This document shows, piece after piece, positions 7,817 through 18,777 of a DNA stretch of 64,000 nt; within the stretch, counting starts at the first letter, position 1; every line of letters starts with the position of its first letter. The stretch lies in NCBI RefSeq assembly GCF_000756375.1, contig NZ_JNFD01000047.1:148414-212413 (forward strand), given 5' to 3'. The notes beneath the pieces are model-generated. The model searched no databases and was not told the DNA's origin. It worked only from the letters and a program-made list of their open reading frames with translations. The position numbers were made by a program, and so were the translations under genes. The stretch comes from Sphingopyxis sp. LC81 (GTDB taxonomy: Bacteria > Pseudomonadota > Alphaproteobacteria > Sphingomonadales > Sphingomonadaceae).

Positions 7817-9073
7817 CTATATGGTGCCGAGCGAGGCGCTGATCGCCCCCCACACCTGCGCCAGCTCGTCGGCGGTGATGCAATAGGGCGGCATGACGTA
7901 GAGCGTGTTGCCGAGCGGGCGGAGGAGGACGCCGTGGTCGCGATAGAAAGCGATGAGGCGCGGGGCGAGGTTCGAGAGATAGCCGCTGTCGGAAACGACG
8001 ATGTCGAGCGCGGCGATGGTGCCGAGGCGGCGGGGGTTTTGGGCGCGCGGGTCGTGGCTGAGCAACGAGAGATGTGCGGCCTGTGCGTCGGCGAGCGTGT
8101 CGATGCGCTGCTGGACGGGTTCGTCGCGCCAGATTTCGAGGTTGGCGTTCGCGGCGGCGCAGGCGATCGGGTTCGCGGTGTAGCTCGACGAATGATAGAA
8201 GGTCTTGGCGCGGTCGGTCGAGAAATGCGCTTCGAAGATCGGCTCGATGCAGAGGGTGACCGCGAGCGGCAGGCTTCCGCCGGTGAGGCCTTTCGAGAGG
8301 CAGACGATGTCGGGGATCACGCCCGCCTGATCGCAGGCGAAGCGCGTGCCGGTGCGGCCCCAGCCGGTCATCACCTCGTCGGCGATGAAGAGCACGCCGT
8401 GGCGCGCGCATATCGCGCGCATCTCGGCGAGTACCCATGCGGGATAGATGAGCATGCCGCCGGCGCCGAGGATGAGCGGTTCGACGATGAAGGCGGCGGG
8501 CTTTTGGGCGCAGGCGGCTTCGAGTGCGTCGAGCGCCCTCTGTTCGAGCCCTTCGTGCGGGAAGGGGATGGTGTCGACGTCGAACAGCAGCGGCTGCCAG
8601 GCGCGGTTGTAGACGCCGCGTTCGCCGACCGACATCGTGCCGATCGTGTCGCCATGATAGCTATGCTCGAGGACGAGGATGCGGCTGCGCGCCTCGCCGA
8701 TGTTATACCAGTAGCCGAGCGCCATCTTGAGCGCGACCTCGACGCTGGTCGAGCCCGAGTCCGAGAAGAAGACGCGCGTGAGCGGGTCGGGGGTGATGCG
8801 GATCAGCTCGGCGGCAAGCGTCTCGGCGGGTTCGTGCGTCCAGCCGGCGAAGATGAGCTGGTCGAGCTTTTCGGTCTGGGCGCGGATCGCGGTCATGATG
8901 CGCGGATGCGCGTGGCCGTGGGTGGTGACCCACCAAGAGGAGATGGCGTCGATCCAGCTTTGGCCGTTCGCGTCGTAGAGGCGCGCGTCTTTGGCGTGCG
9001 AAATCAGCGGGATGGGGTCGCCGAGGCCGTGCTGGGTGAAGGGGTGCCAGACGGGGGAGGTGGGGGTGCTCAT
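7817..9073 (-). CDS. bioA: Adenosylmethionine-8-amino-7-oxononanoate aminotransferase
   Basis: 418-residue class III PLP aminotransferase making 7,8-diaminopelargonate, with S-adenosylmethionine as amino donor. Seen: WHPFTQHG at the N-terminus, SWWVTTHGHAHP, FFSDSGSTSVEVALKMA, LIFIADEVMTGWGRTG and the PLP lysine in CLSKGLTGGSLPLAVTL. The third gene of the bioF-bioD-bioA set, all leftward; a repeat of about 140 bases separates it from bioD, so it may be transcribed with them or separately. Confidence 0.97.
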   Translation of the reverse strand: MSTPTSPVWHPFTQHGLGDPIPLISHAKDARLYDANGQSWIDAISSWWVTTHGHAHPRIMTAIRAQTEKLDQLIFAGWTHEPAETLAAELIRITPDPLTRVFFSDSGSTSVEVALKMALGYWYNIGEARSRILVLEHSYHGDTIGTMSVGERGVYNRAWQPLLFDVDTIPFPHEGLEQRALDALEAACAQKPAAFIVEPLILGAGGMLIYPAWVLAEMRAICARHGVLFIADEVMTGWGRTGTRFACDQAGVIPDIVCLSKGLTGGSLPLAVTLCIEPIFEAHFSTDRAKTFYHSSSYTANPIACAAANANLEIWRDEPVQQRIDTLADAQAAHLSLLSHDPRAQNPRRLGTIAALDIVVSDSGYLSNLAPRLIAFYRDHGVLLRPLGNTLYVMPPYCITADELAQVWGAISASLGTI

Positions 9074-9091
9074 GGCGCGTTCCTATACTCC

Positions 9092-9228
9092 TTCGTCATT
9101 CCCGCGAAAGCGGGAACCCAGTTCTGCCCTCACGTTTCAGATTGTCACCCTGCGGGCGGAGTTTTTCGTTGCGCTGGGTCCCCGCGTTGGCGCTGCGCGC
9201 CGCCTCCGGCTCCGCGGGGATGACGAAA
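9092..9228. repeat. Intergenic inverted repeat between bioD and bioA
   Basis: Starts TTCGTCATTCCCGCGAAAGC and ends with the complementary CGCGGGGATGACGAA. The same outer sequence (CGTCATTCCCGCGAAGG) recurs at 40969 and 43287. Non-coding; may form a long hairpin in the bio transcript. Confidence 0.6.
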
Positions 9229-9229
9229 A

Positions 9230-9838
9230 TTAGAGGAAGTCGGCGATGTCGAAGTTCGCGCTGAATGCGGTGGCGAGCGTTTCGCTGGTCAGCGGATCGA
9301 TGGTGGGCAGGCGGCCCAAGCGGCGGGCGCCGCTGATCTTCGCGATGATCGCCTCGCTGTCTTCCACCGCGTCGCCGAGGAAGGCGAGGCCGTGGATCGG
9401 GACGCCGCGCGCGCGCAGGGCTTCGATCGTGAGCAGGCTGTGGTTGATCGTGCCGAGCGCGGTGCGCGCGCAGACGATCACCGGGATCTGCCATGTCGCG
9501 AAGAGGTCGGCGTAGAGTGTGGTGCGCGTGACGGGGACGAGCGCGCCACCGGCGCCTTCGATGATGAGGTTGCCGGGGGGCGGGGTCAGCGTGTCGACGT
9601 CGATGTTAACGCCGTCAATTTCGGCGGCGAGATGCGGCGACGCGGGGGTGACGAGGCGGTAGGCTTCGGGGTGAATCGGTACGCCGGCGAGGCGGGCGAC
9701 GGCTTCGCTGTCGGTTTCCTCTTCGAGGCCCGACTGGATCGGTTTCCAGTAAGGCGTGCCGCTTGCCTGCGCCAAAGCGGCGGAAAAGATGGTTTTTCCG
9801 ATTCCGGTGTCGGTGCCGGTGACGACGAAGCGCGTCAT
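9230..9838 (-). CDS. bioD: Dethiobiotin synthetase
   Basis: 202 residues. ATP-dependent carboxylation and ring closure of 7,8-diaminopelargonate. The P-loop GTDTGIGKT is at residues 8-16; the substrate region follows at [15 protein letters not shown], and [11 protein letters not shown] is the family's switch motif. Its start overlaps the bioF stop by four bases (ATGA), so translation is probably coupled to bioF. Confidence 0.96.
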   Translation of the reverse strand: MTRFVVTGTDTGIGKTIFSAALAQASGTPYWKPIQSGLEEETDSEAVARLAGVPIHPEAYRLVTPASPHLAAEIDGVNIDVDTLTPPPGNLIIEGAGGALVPVTRTTLYADLFATWQIPVIVCARTALGTINHSLLTIEALRARGVPIHGLAFLGDAVEDSEAIIAKISGARRLGRLPTIDPLTSETLATAFSANFDIADFL

Positions 9839-10971
9839 GCCGCGGCCATCGCCGAGGCAAGGGCGTCGGCCATATCGTCGATGTTAGCTTCGTCAACATT
9901 GAGCGTGATGGCGATGCGCAGGCGTGCGGTTCCCTGCGCGACGGTGGGCGGGCGGATGCCGCGGATGTCGAAGCCCGCGCCCTGCAATTGGCCTGCGATG
10001 CGCATCGTGCGGTTGTTGTCGCCGATGATCACGGGCAGGATCTGCGTGCCGCTGGCGGGGATGCCGAGCGGCACGAGGCGCTCGGCGGCGTGGCGGACGA
10101 GGCTGTGGAGGCGTGCCTGGCGTTCGGGCTCGTTCGCGACGATCTCGATCGCGTGGCGGACGAGCCACGCCATCAGCGGCGAAGGCGCGGTCGAGAAGAT
10201 GAAGGGGCGGCCGCGGTTGACGAGGAAGTCGGTCGCGATCGCGGGGGCACAGAGCAAGGCGCCCTCGGCGCCCAGCGCCTTGCCGCAGGTGTGGAGGGTG
10301 ATGAGGTTGTCGCGGCGTGCGAGGCCGTGGGCGAGGCCGGCGCCGCCGGGGCCGAACACGCCCGTCGCGTGGGCTTCGTCGACGACGAGCACCGCGTCGT
10401 GGCGGTCGGCGACCGCGGCGAGATCGGCGAGCGGGGCGCGGTCGCCGTCCATGCTGTAGAGGCTTTCGACCGCGATCCACGGCGTGCCCGCGCCGCCGCC
10501 GGCGCGCCAGCGCGCGATGATGTCGTCGAAGGATTGTGCGTCGTTGTGCGTCGCCGCGACGTGGCCGGCGCGGCCGAGCTTCATGCCGTCGTGCGCGCTC
10601 GCGTGGATGAGTTCGTCGTGGACGACGAGGTCGCCGCGCTGCGGGAGCGCCGCGAACAGCGCGGCGTTGGCGGCGAAGCCGGTGGGGAAGAAGAGCGCGG
10701 CTTCGCTGCCATAATGGCGCGCGGCATGCGCTTCGAGCGCTTCATGCTCGGCGTGGTTGCCGCGGAGCAGGCGCGAGCCGCCCGAGCCTGCGGGGAGGCC
10801 GCGCTCGATGCCTGCCGTGAGCGCTTCGCGGAGCGCTTCGCTATCGGCGAGGCCGAGATAGTCGTTCGATGCGAAATCGCGGCCGGCGCGCGGCGCGAGG
10901 GTGCGGCGGCGGCTGTCATGCGCGAGCGCCGCGAGATCGGCGTGATGGGCGGTGAAGGGAGAGTTGGTCAT
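9835..10971 (-). CDS. bioF: 8-amino-7-oxononanoate synthase
   Basis: 378-residue alpha-oxoamine synthase; condenses pimeloyl-ACP/CoA with alanine. Seen: [49 protein letters not shown] and the PLP lysine in [13 protein letters not shown]. Overlaps bioD by four bases at its 3' end and begins 18 bases after the DUF6151 gene, giving a four-gene leftward run. bioB and the pimeloyl genes (bioC/bioH) are not in this window. Confidence 0.97.
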   Translation of the reverse strand: MTNSPFTAHHADLAALAHDSRRRTLAPRAGRDFASNDYLGLADSEALREALTAGIERGLPAGSGGSRLLRGNHAEHEALEAHAARHYGSEAALFFPTGFAANAALFAALPQRGDLVVHDELIHASAHDGMKLGRAGHVAATHNDAQSFDDIIARWRAGGGAGTPWIAVESLYSMDGDRAPLADLAAVADRHDAVLVVDEAHATGVFGPGGAGLAHGLARRDNLITLHTCGKALGAEGALLCAPAIATDFLVNRGRPFIFSTAPSPLMAWLVRHAIEIVANEPERQARLHSLVRHAAERLVPLGIPASGTQILPVIIGDNNRTMRIAGQLQGAGFDIRGIRPPTVAQGTARLRIAITLNVDEANIDDMADALASAMAAA

Positions 10972-10989
10972 TCTGTCCTGTCGATGTTT

Positions 10990-11622
10990 TTAAGTGGGAT
11001 CGGGGCCCGCTTTGGTTCGGCGCCCTTCCAGCGCCGCCCGTTCTTCGCCGGTCAGCCGGTGCGGGGTTGCGATCGGTTCGAGGGTTGTTGCGTCGAAGAG
11101 CGCGGCTTTCCGCCGGTCGCCCGAGACGATGTCCTTGATCGCGCGGACGAAAAAGCGGCGCATCAGCGTCGGCGTGCCCATTTTGGGCAGCTGGCTGGCG
11201 TCGCCGATCGCGTCCTGCGTGAAGAGATGACCGCGTGGTGGTCCGAAGACCTGCTCGCGTCTTGCCGGATCGCAGGTTGCGGTCAGGATGGTGATGAAGG
11301 GGAGCTTGCCGTTCTTGAATGTGTTGAACAGCGGCGTGCGGCAGCAGGCGGCGTACCAGCGCAGCGTTGGAGCGTCGGTCAGATGGAGGCAGGCGAGGCG
11401 GTCGCGCCCGGTGTCGAGGCGCATGCGGGCGCATCGCGTCTGGTAGAGTGCGGTGCCGCCGTGCGCGTCGAGCAGGCGTTCGGCGTGGCCGAGATGGTGC
11501 GTGAGATCCTGGCAGTCGGTGCAATGGCAGACGACATGGTCGCCCTCGCCGGACGTGACGCGCATCGTTCCGGTAACGGTTCCGCAGTCGCAGGCGAAGG
11601 AGAGATCGGATGTCATCGCCAT
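10990..11622 (-). CDS. DUF6151 / GFA-like zinc-binding protein
   Basis: 210 residues. The N-terminus carries CDCGTVTG and then CHCTDCQD, the Cys pattern by which GFA-type (glutathione-dependent formaldehyde-activating-like) folds bind zinc, and a third Cys pair YAACCRTPLFNT follows near residue 95. It matches the DUF6151 group rather than true GFA. Located 18 bases in front of bioF on the same strand, so it is probably co-transcribed with biotin genes, though no role in biotin synthesis is known. Confidence 0.8.
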   Translation of the reverse strand: MAMTSDLSFACDCGTVTGTMRVTSGEGDHVVCHCTDCQDLTHHLGHAERLLDAHGGTALYQTRCARMRLDTGRDRLACLHLTDAPTLRWYAACCRTPLFNTFKNGKLPFITILTATCDPARREQVFGPPRGHLFTQDAIGDASQLPKMGTPTLMRRFFVRAIKDIVSGDRRKAALFDATTLEPIATPHRLTGEERAALEGRRTKAGPDPT

Positions 11623-11694
11623 CCCCCTAGTCCGTTGCCCACGATTGCGGAAGCCTTTGGAGGGTCAGGGCTGGAGGTCATCAACTATTGTTCC

Positions 11695-11831
11695 AATCCT
11701 CCCTGTCGCGCAGCGATGGGGAGGTGGCAGCGCGAAGCGCTGACGGAGAGGCTGTAACGCGACGTTGCCGCCCCTCCACCACCGCTTCGCGGCGGTCCCC
11801 CTCCCCATGGCTTGCGGCCACAGGGAGGATT
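11695..11831. repeat. MITE-like repeat, copy 2 (shorter, inverted relative to copy 1)
   Basis: Bounded by AATCCTCCCTG (11695-11705) and its exact complement at 11821-11831. Bases 11697-11746 match the complement of 6214-6266. Shorter than copy 1 by about 75 bases, consistent with internal deletion. Lies at the 3' end of ilvC and may act as its transcription terminator. Confidence 0.7.
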
Positions 11832-11835
11832 TGCG

Positions 11836-13399
<1,564 letters not shown>

Positions 13400-13403
<4 letters not shown>

Positions 13404-13918
13404 AGCGCCTCCGACCCGCGGGCGATGGCGACGACGCCGGTGCGGCCGACCTCGACCAGCCCGCATTCGCGCATCAAGGCGATGAAGCGGTCGACCTTGT
13501 CGCTCGTCCCGGTGATTTCGAAAATGAAGCTGGTGAGCGTCGTGTCGACGACCTTGGCGCGGAAGACGTCGGCCATGCGCAGCGCCTCGATGCGCTTGTC
13601 GCCGGTGCCCGCGACCTTCACGAGCGCGATTTCGCGTTCGACATGCGCCTCGCCCGCGTCGTTGAGGTCGATGACCTTGTGCACGGGGACGAGCCGGTCG
13701 AGCTGCGCGATGATCTGGTCGATGATCGGCGGCGGGCCCGAGGTGACGATGGTGATGCGCGACAGCGCGTGGTCGGCGGTAATATCGGCCACCGTCAGGC
13801 TTTCGATATTATAGCCGCGCGCGGTGAACAGCCCGGTGATCTTGGCGAGCACCCCGGCTTCGTTATCGACGGTGATGGCGAGCACGTGGCGCTCGCCGGC
13901 TTCGGTTTTGATTTTCAT
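13400..13918 (-). CDS. ilvH: Acetolactate synthase small (regulatory) subunit
   Basis: 172 residues. N-terminal ACT domain (HVLAITVDNEAGVLAKITGLF) that binds valine for feedback control, then the conserved second half (HVEREIALVKVAGTGDKR) that contacts IlvB. Begins five bases after the ilvB stop and overlaps the next gene by four bases, so the subunits are made together. Confidence 0.96.
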
Positions 13919-13923
13919 GTGAG

Positions 13924-15675
13924 TTACACCAGTGCCTTGGCTTCGTCGTCCATCGTGCCGGTGACGTCGCTCGGCTGGAGGATCATGTCGGTGTGCGCCG
14001 CGCCCGACGGGATCATCGGGAAGCAGTTCGCGAGCTGCGCGACGCGGCAGTCGACGATCACCGGACCCGGGGTCTCGATCATCTTCTTGATGCCGTCCTC
14101 GAGCTGCCCCAGATTGTCGATGCGCAGGCCCGTCCAGCCATAGGCGTCGGCGAGCTTCACGAAATCGGGCAGGCTGTCCGAATAGCTGTTCGAATAGCGG
14201 CTTTCATAGGTGAGTTCCTGCCACTGGCGGACCATCCCCATCCATTCATTGTTGAGGATGAAGATCTTCACCGGCAGGCGGTACTGCGCGACCGTGCCCA
14301 TTTCCTGGATGTTCATCTGCAAGCTGGCTTCGCCCGCGATGCAGATGACGAGGCGGTTCGGGTGCGCGATCTGCGCGCCGACCGCGGCGGGAAAGCCATA
14401 GCCCATCGTGCCGAGCCCGCCGCTGGTGAGCCAACGGTTGGGGGCCGAGAAGCCGAAATGCTGCGCCGCCCACATCTGGTGCTGGCCGACCTCGGTCGTG
14501 ATGATCGGGTCGCGGCCGCGCGTCGCGTCGAACAGTGCCTTCACCGCGCGCTGCGGCATGATTTCGGCGCTGGCTTCCTTCTTTTCGGGGAAGTCGAGGC
14601 AGCGCGTCGCGCGCCAGCCGTCGACGCGGCGCCACCATTCGCCAAGGTCGCGCGCCTTATGGCCCTTGTCCTGCCACGCGGCGATCAGCGCATCGAGCGC
14701 GCGGCCGGCGTCGCCGACGACGGCGAGGTCGACGGGCACGATCTTGTTGATCGAGCTGCGGTCGATATCGATGTGGATTTTCTTGGAATCGGGCGAGAAG
14801 GCGTCGAGGCGGCCCGTTACACGGTCGTCGAAGCGCGCGCCGACTGCGATGATCAGGTCGGCGCGGTTCATCGCCATATTCGCTTCATAGGTGCCGTGCA
14901 TGCCGAGCATGCCGAGCCATTTCGGATCGTCGGCGGGGAAGGCGCCGAGCCCCATCAGCGTCGAGGTGATCGGCGCGCCGGTGAGCGAAACGAGCTGGCG
15001 CAGCGCGGCGCTCGCGTCGGGGCCGGCGTTGATCACCCCGCCGCCGGTGTAGAAAACCGGGCGCTCGGCCGCGGCGATCATGTCGATAGCCTGCGAAATC
15101 GCGTCGGCGTCGGGTTCGACCTGCGGGCGATAGCTGTTGTGCTGGATGAACTCGGGCACCGAATAAGTGCCGGTCGCGACCTGCACATTCTTCGGGATGT
15201 CGATCACGACGGGGCCGGGGCGGCCGTGCGTCGCGATATGAAACGCCTCGTGCATGATCGGGCCGAGGCGGTCGGGGTCCATCACGAGATAATTATGCTT
15301 GGTGCAGTGGCGCGTGATGCCGACCGTGTCGCATTCCTGAAAGGCGTCGGTGCCGATCAAGGTCGTCGGAACCTGCCCGGTGAGCACGACCATCGGGATC
15401 GAATCGAGCAAAGCGTCGGTGATGCCGGTGACGGCATTGGTCGCGCCGGGGCCGGAGGTGACGAGCACGACGCCGGGCTTGCCGGTCGAGCGCGCATAGC
15501 CTTCCGCCGCGTGCGTCGCCGCCTGTTCGTGGCGGACGAGGATGTGCTTGATCGTGGGGTGTTTGTAGAGCGCGTCATAGATGGGAAGGACCGCGCCGCC
15601 CGGATAGCCGAACACTGTATCGACCCCGAGGTCGACCAGCGCCTGAACCACCATGTCGGCACCACTCATTTCCGT
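13924..15675 (-). CDS. ilvB: Acetolactate synthase large (catalytic) subunit
   Basis: ThDP-dependent enzyme forming acetolactate or acetohydroxybutyrate from pyruvate. 583 residues. The start chosen is GTG at 15675 (VTEMSGADMVV) because AAGGAG lies seven bases before it; the ATG at 15669 is an alternative. Seen: VFGYPGGAVLPIYD with the following catalytic Glu in VRHEQAATHAAEGYAR, SGPGATNAVTGI, and the ThDP/Mg2+ site as IAGEASLQMN, a GE variant common in alphaproteobacteria instead of GDGS. First gene of the operon. Confidence 0.97.
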   Translation of the reverse strand, partial: TEMSGADMVVQALVDLGVDTVFGYPGGAVLPIYDALYKHPTIKHILVRHEQAATHAAEGYARSTGKPGVVLVTSGPGATNAVTGITDALLDSIPMVVLTGQVPTTLIGTDAFQECDTVGITRHCTKHNYLVMDPDRLGPIMHEAFHIATHGRPGPVVIDIPKNVQVATGTYSVPEFIQHNSYRPQVEPDADAISQAIDMIAAAERPVFYTGGGVINAGPDASAALRQLVSLTGAPITSTLMGLGAFPADDPKWLGMLGMHGTYEANMAMNRADLIIAVGARFDDRVTGRLDAFSPDSKKIHIDIDRSSINKIVPVDLAVVGDAGRALDALIAAWQDKGHKARDLGEWWRRVDGWRATRCLDFPEKKEASAEIMPQRAVKALFDATRGRDPIITTEVGQHQMWAAQHFGFSAPNRWLTSGGLGTMGYGFPAAVGAQIAHPNRLVICIAGEASLQMNIQEMGTVAQYRLPVKIFILNNEWMGMVRQWQELTYESRYSNSYSDSLPDFVKLADAYGWTGLRIDNLGQLEDGIKKMIETPGPVIVDCRVAQLANCFPMIPSGAAHTDMILQPSDVTGTMDDEAKALV

Positions 15676-15698
15676 CACGACGAAACTCCTTCCAATAC

Positions 15699-15722
15699 AA
15701 AAAGGCAGCGCTTGTGCGCTGC
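15699..15722 (-). terminator. Terminator-like hairpin between miaA and ilvB
   Basis: On the minus strand GCAGCGC-ACAA-GCGCTGC followed by CTTTTT: perfect 7-bp stem (15705-15711 with 15716-15722) and five T (15699-15703). It can end the miaA transcript. It also lies in the 5' leader of ilvB if ilvB starts from the TTGACA promoter at 15758-15763, so it may attenuate the ilv operon. Confidence 0.65.
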
Positions 15723-15734
15723 AACAGGGTGCGG

Positions 15735-15763
15735 GCAATAGGTGTATGATTCTATCTTGTCAA
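15735..15763 (-). promoter_or_regulatory. Putative sigma-70 promoter of the ilv operon
   Basis: Minus-strand TTGACA at 15758-15763, a 17-base spacer and TATTGC at 15735-15740. It overlaps the 3' end of miaA and would start transcription about 50 bases before ilvB. Confidence 0.45.
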
Positions 15764-16726
15764 CAGCTTATCACGTAATATTATTGCTAATTCCTTGATA
15801 GAATCGATGTTTAATGACTCGACGTGGCGCAGCCAGTCGGCGGGGGGCTGGTTGCGGAACCACGTATATTGGCGCTTTGCATATTGGCGCGTTGCCGCTT
15901 GCGTCAGCTCGAGCGCTTCGGCGCGGGTGATGTCGCCGCGAAGATGGCTGGCGATCTGGGGGACGCCGATCGCGCGCATCGCGGGCAGGTCGGGGTCGAG
16001 GCCGCGCGCGAGCAGGGCTTCGGCCTCCTCGACCGCGCCGCGTTCGAACATCTGGACGAGGCGCGCGTCGCAGCGGTCGCGCAGCCAGTCGCGCGGGGGC
16101 AAGAGAACCAGCGGGGCGAGCGCGATCTGGTCGGCGATGCCGCCCGCGATCGCCCGCTGCCAGTCGGCGAGGGTGCGGCCGGTCGAGCGCACGACTTCGA
16201 GCGCGCGCGCGACGCGGGTGGTGTCGGCGGGGTTCAGGCGTGCGGCGGCGTCGGGATCGGCCTTGGCCAGCGCGGCGTGCGCGTCGGCCACGGGGAGCGC
16301 GCGGACTGCCTCGCGAATATCGGGATCGATCTCGGGCACCGGCGCGATGCCGTGGAGCAGCGTGCGCATGTGGAGGCCGGTGCCGCCGACGAGGATGGGA
16401 ATTTGCCCCGCAGCGTGTGCTTCGGCGATGATGTCGCGTGCTTCGTCCGCCCAGCGCACGGCATTATGCGCGTCGGCGGCGTCGATGTGGCCGAAGAGGC
16501 GGTGGGATATGCCCTCCATCTCTTCGCCGGTCGGGCGTGCGGAGAGGATGCGAAGGTCGGCATAGACCTGGCTCGCGTCGGCGTTGACGACGAGCGCGTC
16601 CCGGCCTGTCCCGCAAAGAGATTTTGCGAGCGCGACCGCCAAAGCGCTCTTGCCGCTGGCGGTGGGTCCGGCGATAAGTGCCACGGGAGGCCGCGCGTTG
16701 GCGGTCGAGAAAGAAGGAGATGCCAT
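15752..16726 (-). CDS. miaA: tRNA dimethylallyltransferase
   Basis: 324 residues from the ATG at 16726. Transfers dimethylallyl to N6 of A37 in tRNAs reading UNN codons. Seen: P-loop [11 protein letters not shown] near residue 20, the [11 protein letters not shown] substrate motif, [12 protein letters not shown] and the [15 protein letters not shown]-terminal motif. Its start codon overlaps that of serB head to head (CATG at 16724-16727), so each gene's translation signals lie within the other's coding sequence. No strong ribosome-binding site precedes this ATG; a GTG about 13 codons in (GTG GCA CTT ATC) is an alternative. Confidence 0.95.
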   Translation of the reverse strand: MASPSFSTANARPPVALIAGPTASGKSALAVALAKSLCGTGRDALVVNADASQVYADLRILSARPTGEEMEGISHRLFGHIDAADAHNAVRWADEARDIIAEAHAAGQIPILVGGTGLHMRTLLHGIAPVPEIDPDIREAVRALPVADAHAALAKADPDAAARLNPADTTRVARALEVVRSTGRTLADWQRAIAGGIADQIALAPLVLLPPRDWLRDRCDARLVQMFERGAVEEAEALLARGLDPDLPAMRAIGVPQIASHLRGDITRAEALELTQAATRQYAKRQYTWFRNQPPADWLRHVESLNIDSIKELAIILRDKLLTR

Positions 16727-17609
16727 GTTCGTCGCGACGCTGATAGCAGCAGGAAAGCTGACCGACGAGGTGGTTCGCGAGGGGATCGACCGGCTCGCCG
16801 CGACGGGCCACGATGTCGGCGCCCCGCACTGGATCGACGAGCATGACGCGGCGGACATCGTATTTCACGGCAGCCTGGTCAGCGCGCGCAAGGAACTGGC
16901 GCTGATGGACCATGGTTCGCTCGACATCGTCGTGCAGCCGCTGGGCGACCGGACGAAGAAGCTGATCATCGCCGACATGGATTCGACGATGATCACCGTC
17001 GAGTGCATCGACGAACTCGCCGATTATGCGGGGCTGAAGCCGCAGATCGCGGCGATCACCGAGCGCGCGATGCGCGGGGAGCTCGATTTCCGCGCCGCGC
17101 TGGAGGAGCGCGTCGGATTGCTCGCGGGGATGCCCGAGACGACTTTGGTCGATTGCCGGATGGAGCGCGTGCGGCTGACGCGCGGGGCGCGCACCTTGGT
17201 GCAGACGATGAAGGCGCATGGCGCGCACTCGATCCTGATTTCGGGCGGCTTCACCGCCTTCGCCGGGCCGGTGGGCGAGGCGATCGGGTTCGACAAGGTG
17301 GTCGCGAACGAGCTGGAGATTGCCGGCGGCAAGCTGACCGGCAAGGTGCGCGAGCCGATCGTCGACAGCAAAACGAAACTGGAGACGCTGAAGGCCGAGG
17401 CGGCGAAGCATGGCCTGCCGCTCGCCGAGACGATGGCGGTCGGCGACGGCGCGAACGACATTCCGATGATCACCTCGGCGGGGCTGGGGGTCGGCTATTA
17501 TCCGCACCCCGCGGCGGGCGAGGCGGCGGCGGCGGTGATCCGGCATCATGATTTGACGGCATTGCTGTGGGCGCAGGGTTATCCGCGGCGGAGCTGGGTG
17601 CTGGGGTAG
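16725..17609 (+). CDS. serB: Phosphoserine phosphatase
   Basis: 294 residues from the ATG at 16725, preceded by AAGGAG. Last step of serine synthesis. HAD-type catalytic domain: nucleophile D84 and D86 in [11 protein letters not shown], then [10 protein letters not shown] (second motif) and [10 protein letters not shown] (Mg2+ motif). The N-terminal ~75 residues form the ACT-like regulatory part seen in proteobacterial SerB. Divergent from miaA with overlapping starts. Confidence 0.95.
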   Translation: MFVATLIAAGKLTDEVVREGIDRLAATGHDVGAPHWIDEHDAADIVFHGSLVSARKELALMDHGSLDIVVQPLGDRTKKLIIADMDSTMITVECIDELADYAGLKPQIAAITERAMRGELDFRAALEERVGLLAGMPETTLVDCRMERVRLTRGARTLVQTMKAHGAHSILISGGFTAFAGPVGEAIGFDKVVANELEIAGGKLTGKVREPIVDSKTKLETLKAEAAKHGLPLAETMAVGDGANDIPMITSAGLGVGYYPHPAAGEAAAAVIRHHDLTALLWAQGYPRRSWVLG

Positions 17610-17629
17610 GGCGTAGCGGCCATCGGCCG

Positions 17630-17839
17630 TTAGCGGGCCATCGCAGGCAACTTCGCTCCGCACCATGGACAGAATGCAATTTCCACGGCGCTGCTTCCGC
17701 CGTCATGAACCATCAGGCCAAAGCCCCCATTCATCTCGATGACGAATGCATCGGGACAATCGGTGCGGTCCTCATGAACCGGGCATTCGCGATGCAAATC
17801 AGCGTTCATTCGTTCGCAGCAAGAAATGGTCATGGCCAT
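17630..17839 (-). CDS. Small zinc-ribbon-like protein (DUF6980-like)
   Basis: 69 residues: two Cys near the front (ISCCERM), then HRECPVHEDRTDCPDAFV and FCPWCGAKLP near the end, with GLMVHDGGSSAVEI between. The paired CxxC and Cys-rich pattern suggests one bound metal. Resembles small DUF6980-type proteins; function unknown. It lies between the convergent serB and the rightward DUF2200 gene. Confidence 0.65.
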   Translation of the reverse strand: MAMTISCCERMNADLHRECPVHEDRTDCPDAFVIEMNGGFGLMVHDGGSSAVEIAFCPWCGAKLPAMAR

Positions 17840-18031
17840 ATCTGCTTATGCCAGAAAATGTGGGGCCAGCAATGACCGCGATGGCCGGGAGACGACGTTC
17901 CCCACCTCTTCACGAAGCTTGGGGAGCGTCCACCAATCAGTCCCTCCCGGCGCGTAGACAAACGGGACCCCGATCAAGTCCGGGATGACGAAGGCGCGGG
18001 CGGTGGTTATGGTGTTCGATGTGGAGGTCCT

Positions 18032-18382
18032 ATGACGAAGCACCGCATCTATTCGATGAGCGTCGCGAGCGTTTATCCGCATTATATTGCCAAGGCGGAG
18101 AAGAAGGGGCGCACGAAAGCCGAGGTTGACGAGATTTTCCGCTGGCTGACCGGATATGACCAGAAAGCGCTCGAGGCCGAGTTCGCCAAGGGGACGAATT
18201 TCGAGGATTTCTTCGCGCATGCGCCCGCGATCAACCCGTCGCGCGAGCTGATCACGGGCGTGGTCTGCGGCGTTCGCGTCGAAAATATCGAAGAGCCGCT
18301 GATGCGCGAGGTCCGCTATCTCGACAAGCTGATCGACGAACTCGCCAAAGGGAAGGCGATGGAGAAGATCTTGCGGAGCTGA
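18032..18382 (+). CDS. DUF2200 family protein
   Basis: 116 residues starting [20 protein letters not shown], the conserved N-terminus of DUF2200, followed by GYDQKALE and [28 protein letters not shown]. Family members are soluble and uncharacterised; the fold has been grouped with small helical proteins. Stands alone; its 3' flank (18383-18516) holds palindromic stretches (a GTTAAC-containing one near 18400 and a GGCGCGG/CCGCGCC pair near 18475-18502) that could end transcription. Confidence 0.85.
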   Translation: MTKHRIYSMSVASVYPHYIAKAEKKGRTKAEVDEIFRWLTGYDQKALEAEFAKGTNFEDFFAHAPAINPSRELITGVVCGVRVENIEEPLMREVRYLDKLIDELAKGKAMEKILRS

Positions 18383-18516
18383 TTTCTCTCGTCGATATTA
18401 ACAATGTTAACATTAGCGCTGTTCAAATGCGATCGATGTTTACGTCGTCAACACTAGCGCGGAAATTTGTGTCGGCGCGGCGGTTGGAAGTGGCCGCGCC
18501 GTCCACAGGACTGGCG

Positions 18517-18723
18517 TCAGTCCTTCGCCTTGACCTTGACCCATACATGGACCGTCGCGGCGAATTTGCCGGGTTCGGGTTTGCCCACGTCGATCCGTTC
18601 GGCGGTGACGAGTTCGCCGGTTGCGAGGTTGAAGCTGGCCCAGGGTTTCGGCATGCGGCCGAAGGTCATTTTCTGGATCGGCTGGCCGGTGGCGGTGTTC
18701 ATGATCGTTGCGGTGATACCCAT
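18517..18723 (-). CDS. Small hypothetical protein
   Basis: 68 residues, MGITATIMNTATGQPIQK... with a Val/Lys-rich end (VHVWVKVKAKD). The composition is natural and beta-rich, whereas the overlapping plus-strand frames are Arg/Gly-rich and look like shadows. No signal peptide. Function unknown. Confidence 0.55.
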   Translation of the reverse strand: MGITATIMNTATGQPIQKMTFGRMPKPWASFNLATGELVTAERIDVGKPEPGKFAATVHVWVKVKAKD

Positions 18724-18777
18724 GGCGGCCGGGTAGCGGCAGCGCGATGATTCTGTCCAGTGGGGAAAGCGGGATGG

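Noticed and set aside
13993..15741. Plus-strand 582-codon frame over ilvB
   Set aside because: Antisense shadow of ilvB with unnatural composition.
17846..18220. Minus-strand 124-codon frame
   Set aside because: Overlaps the DUF2200 gene; its front half is the DUF2200 antisense.
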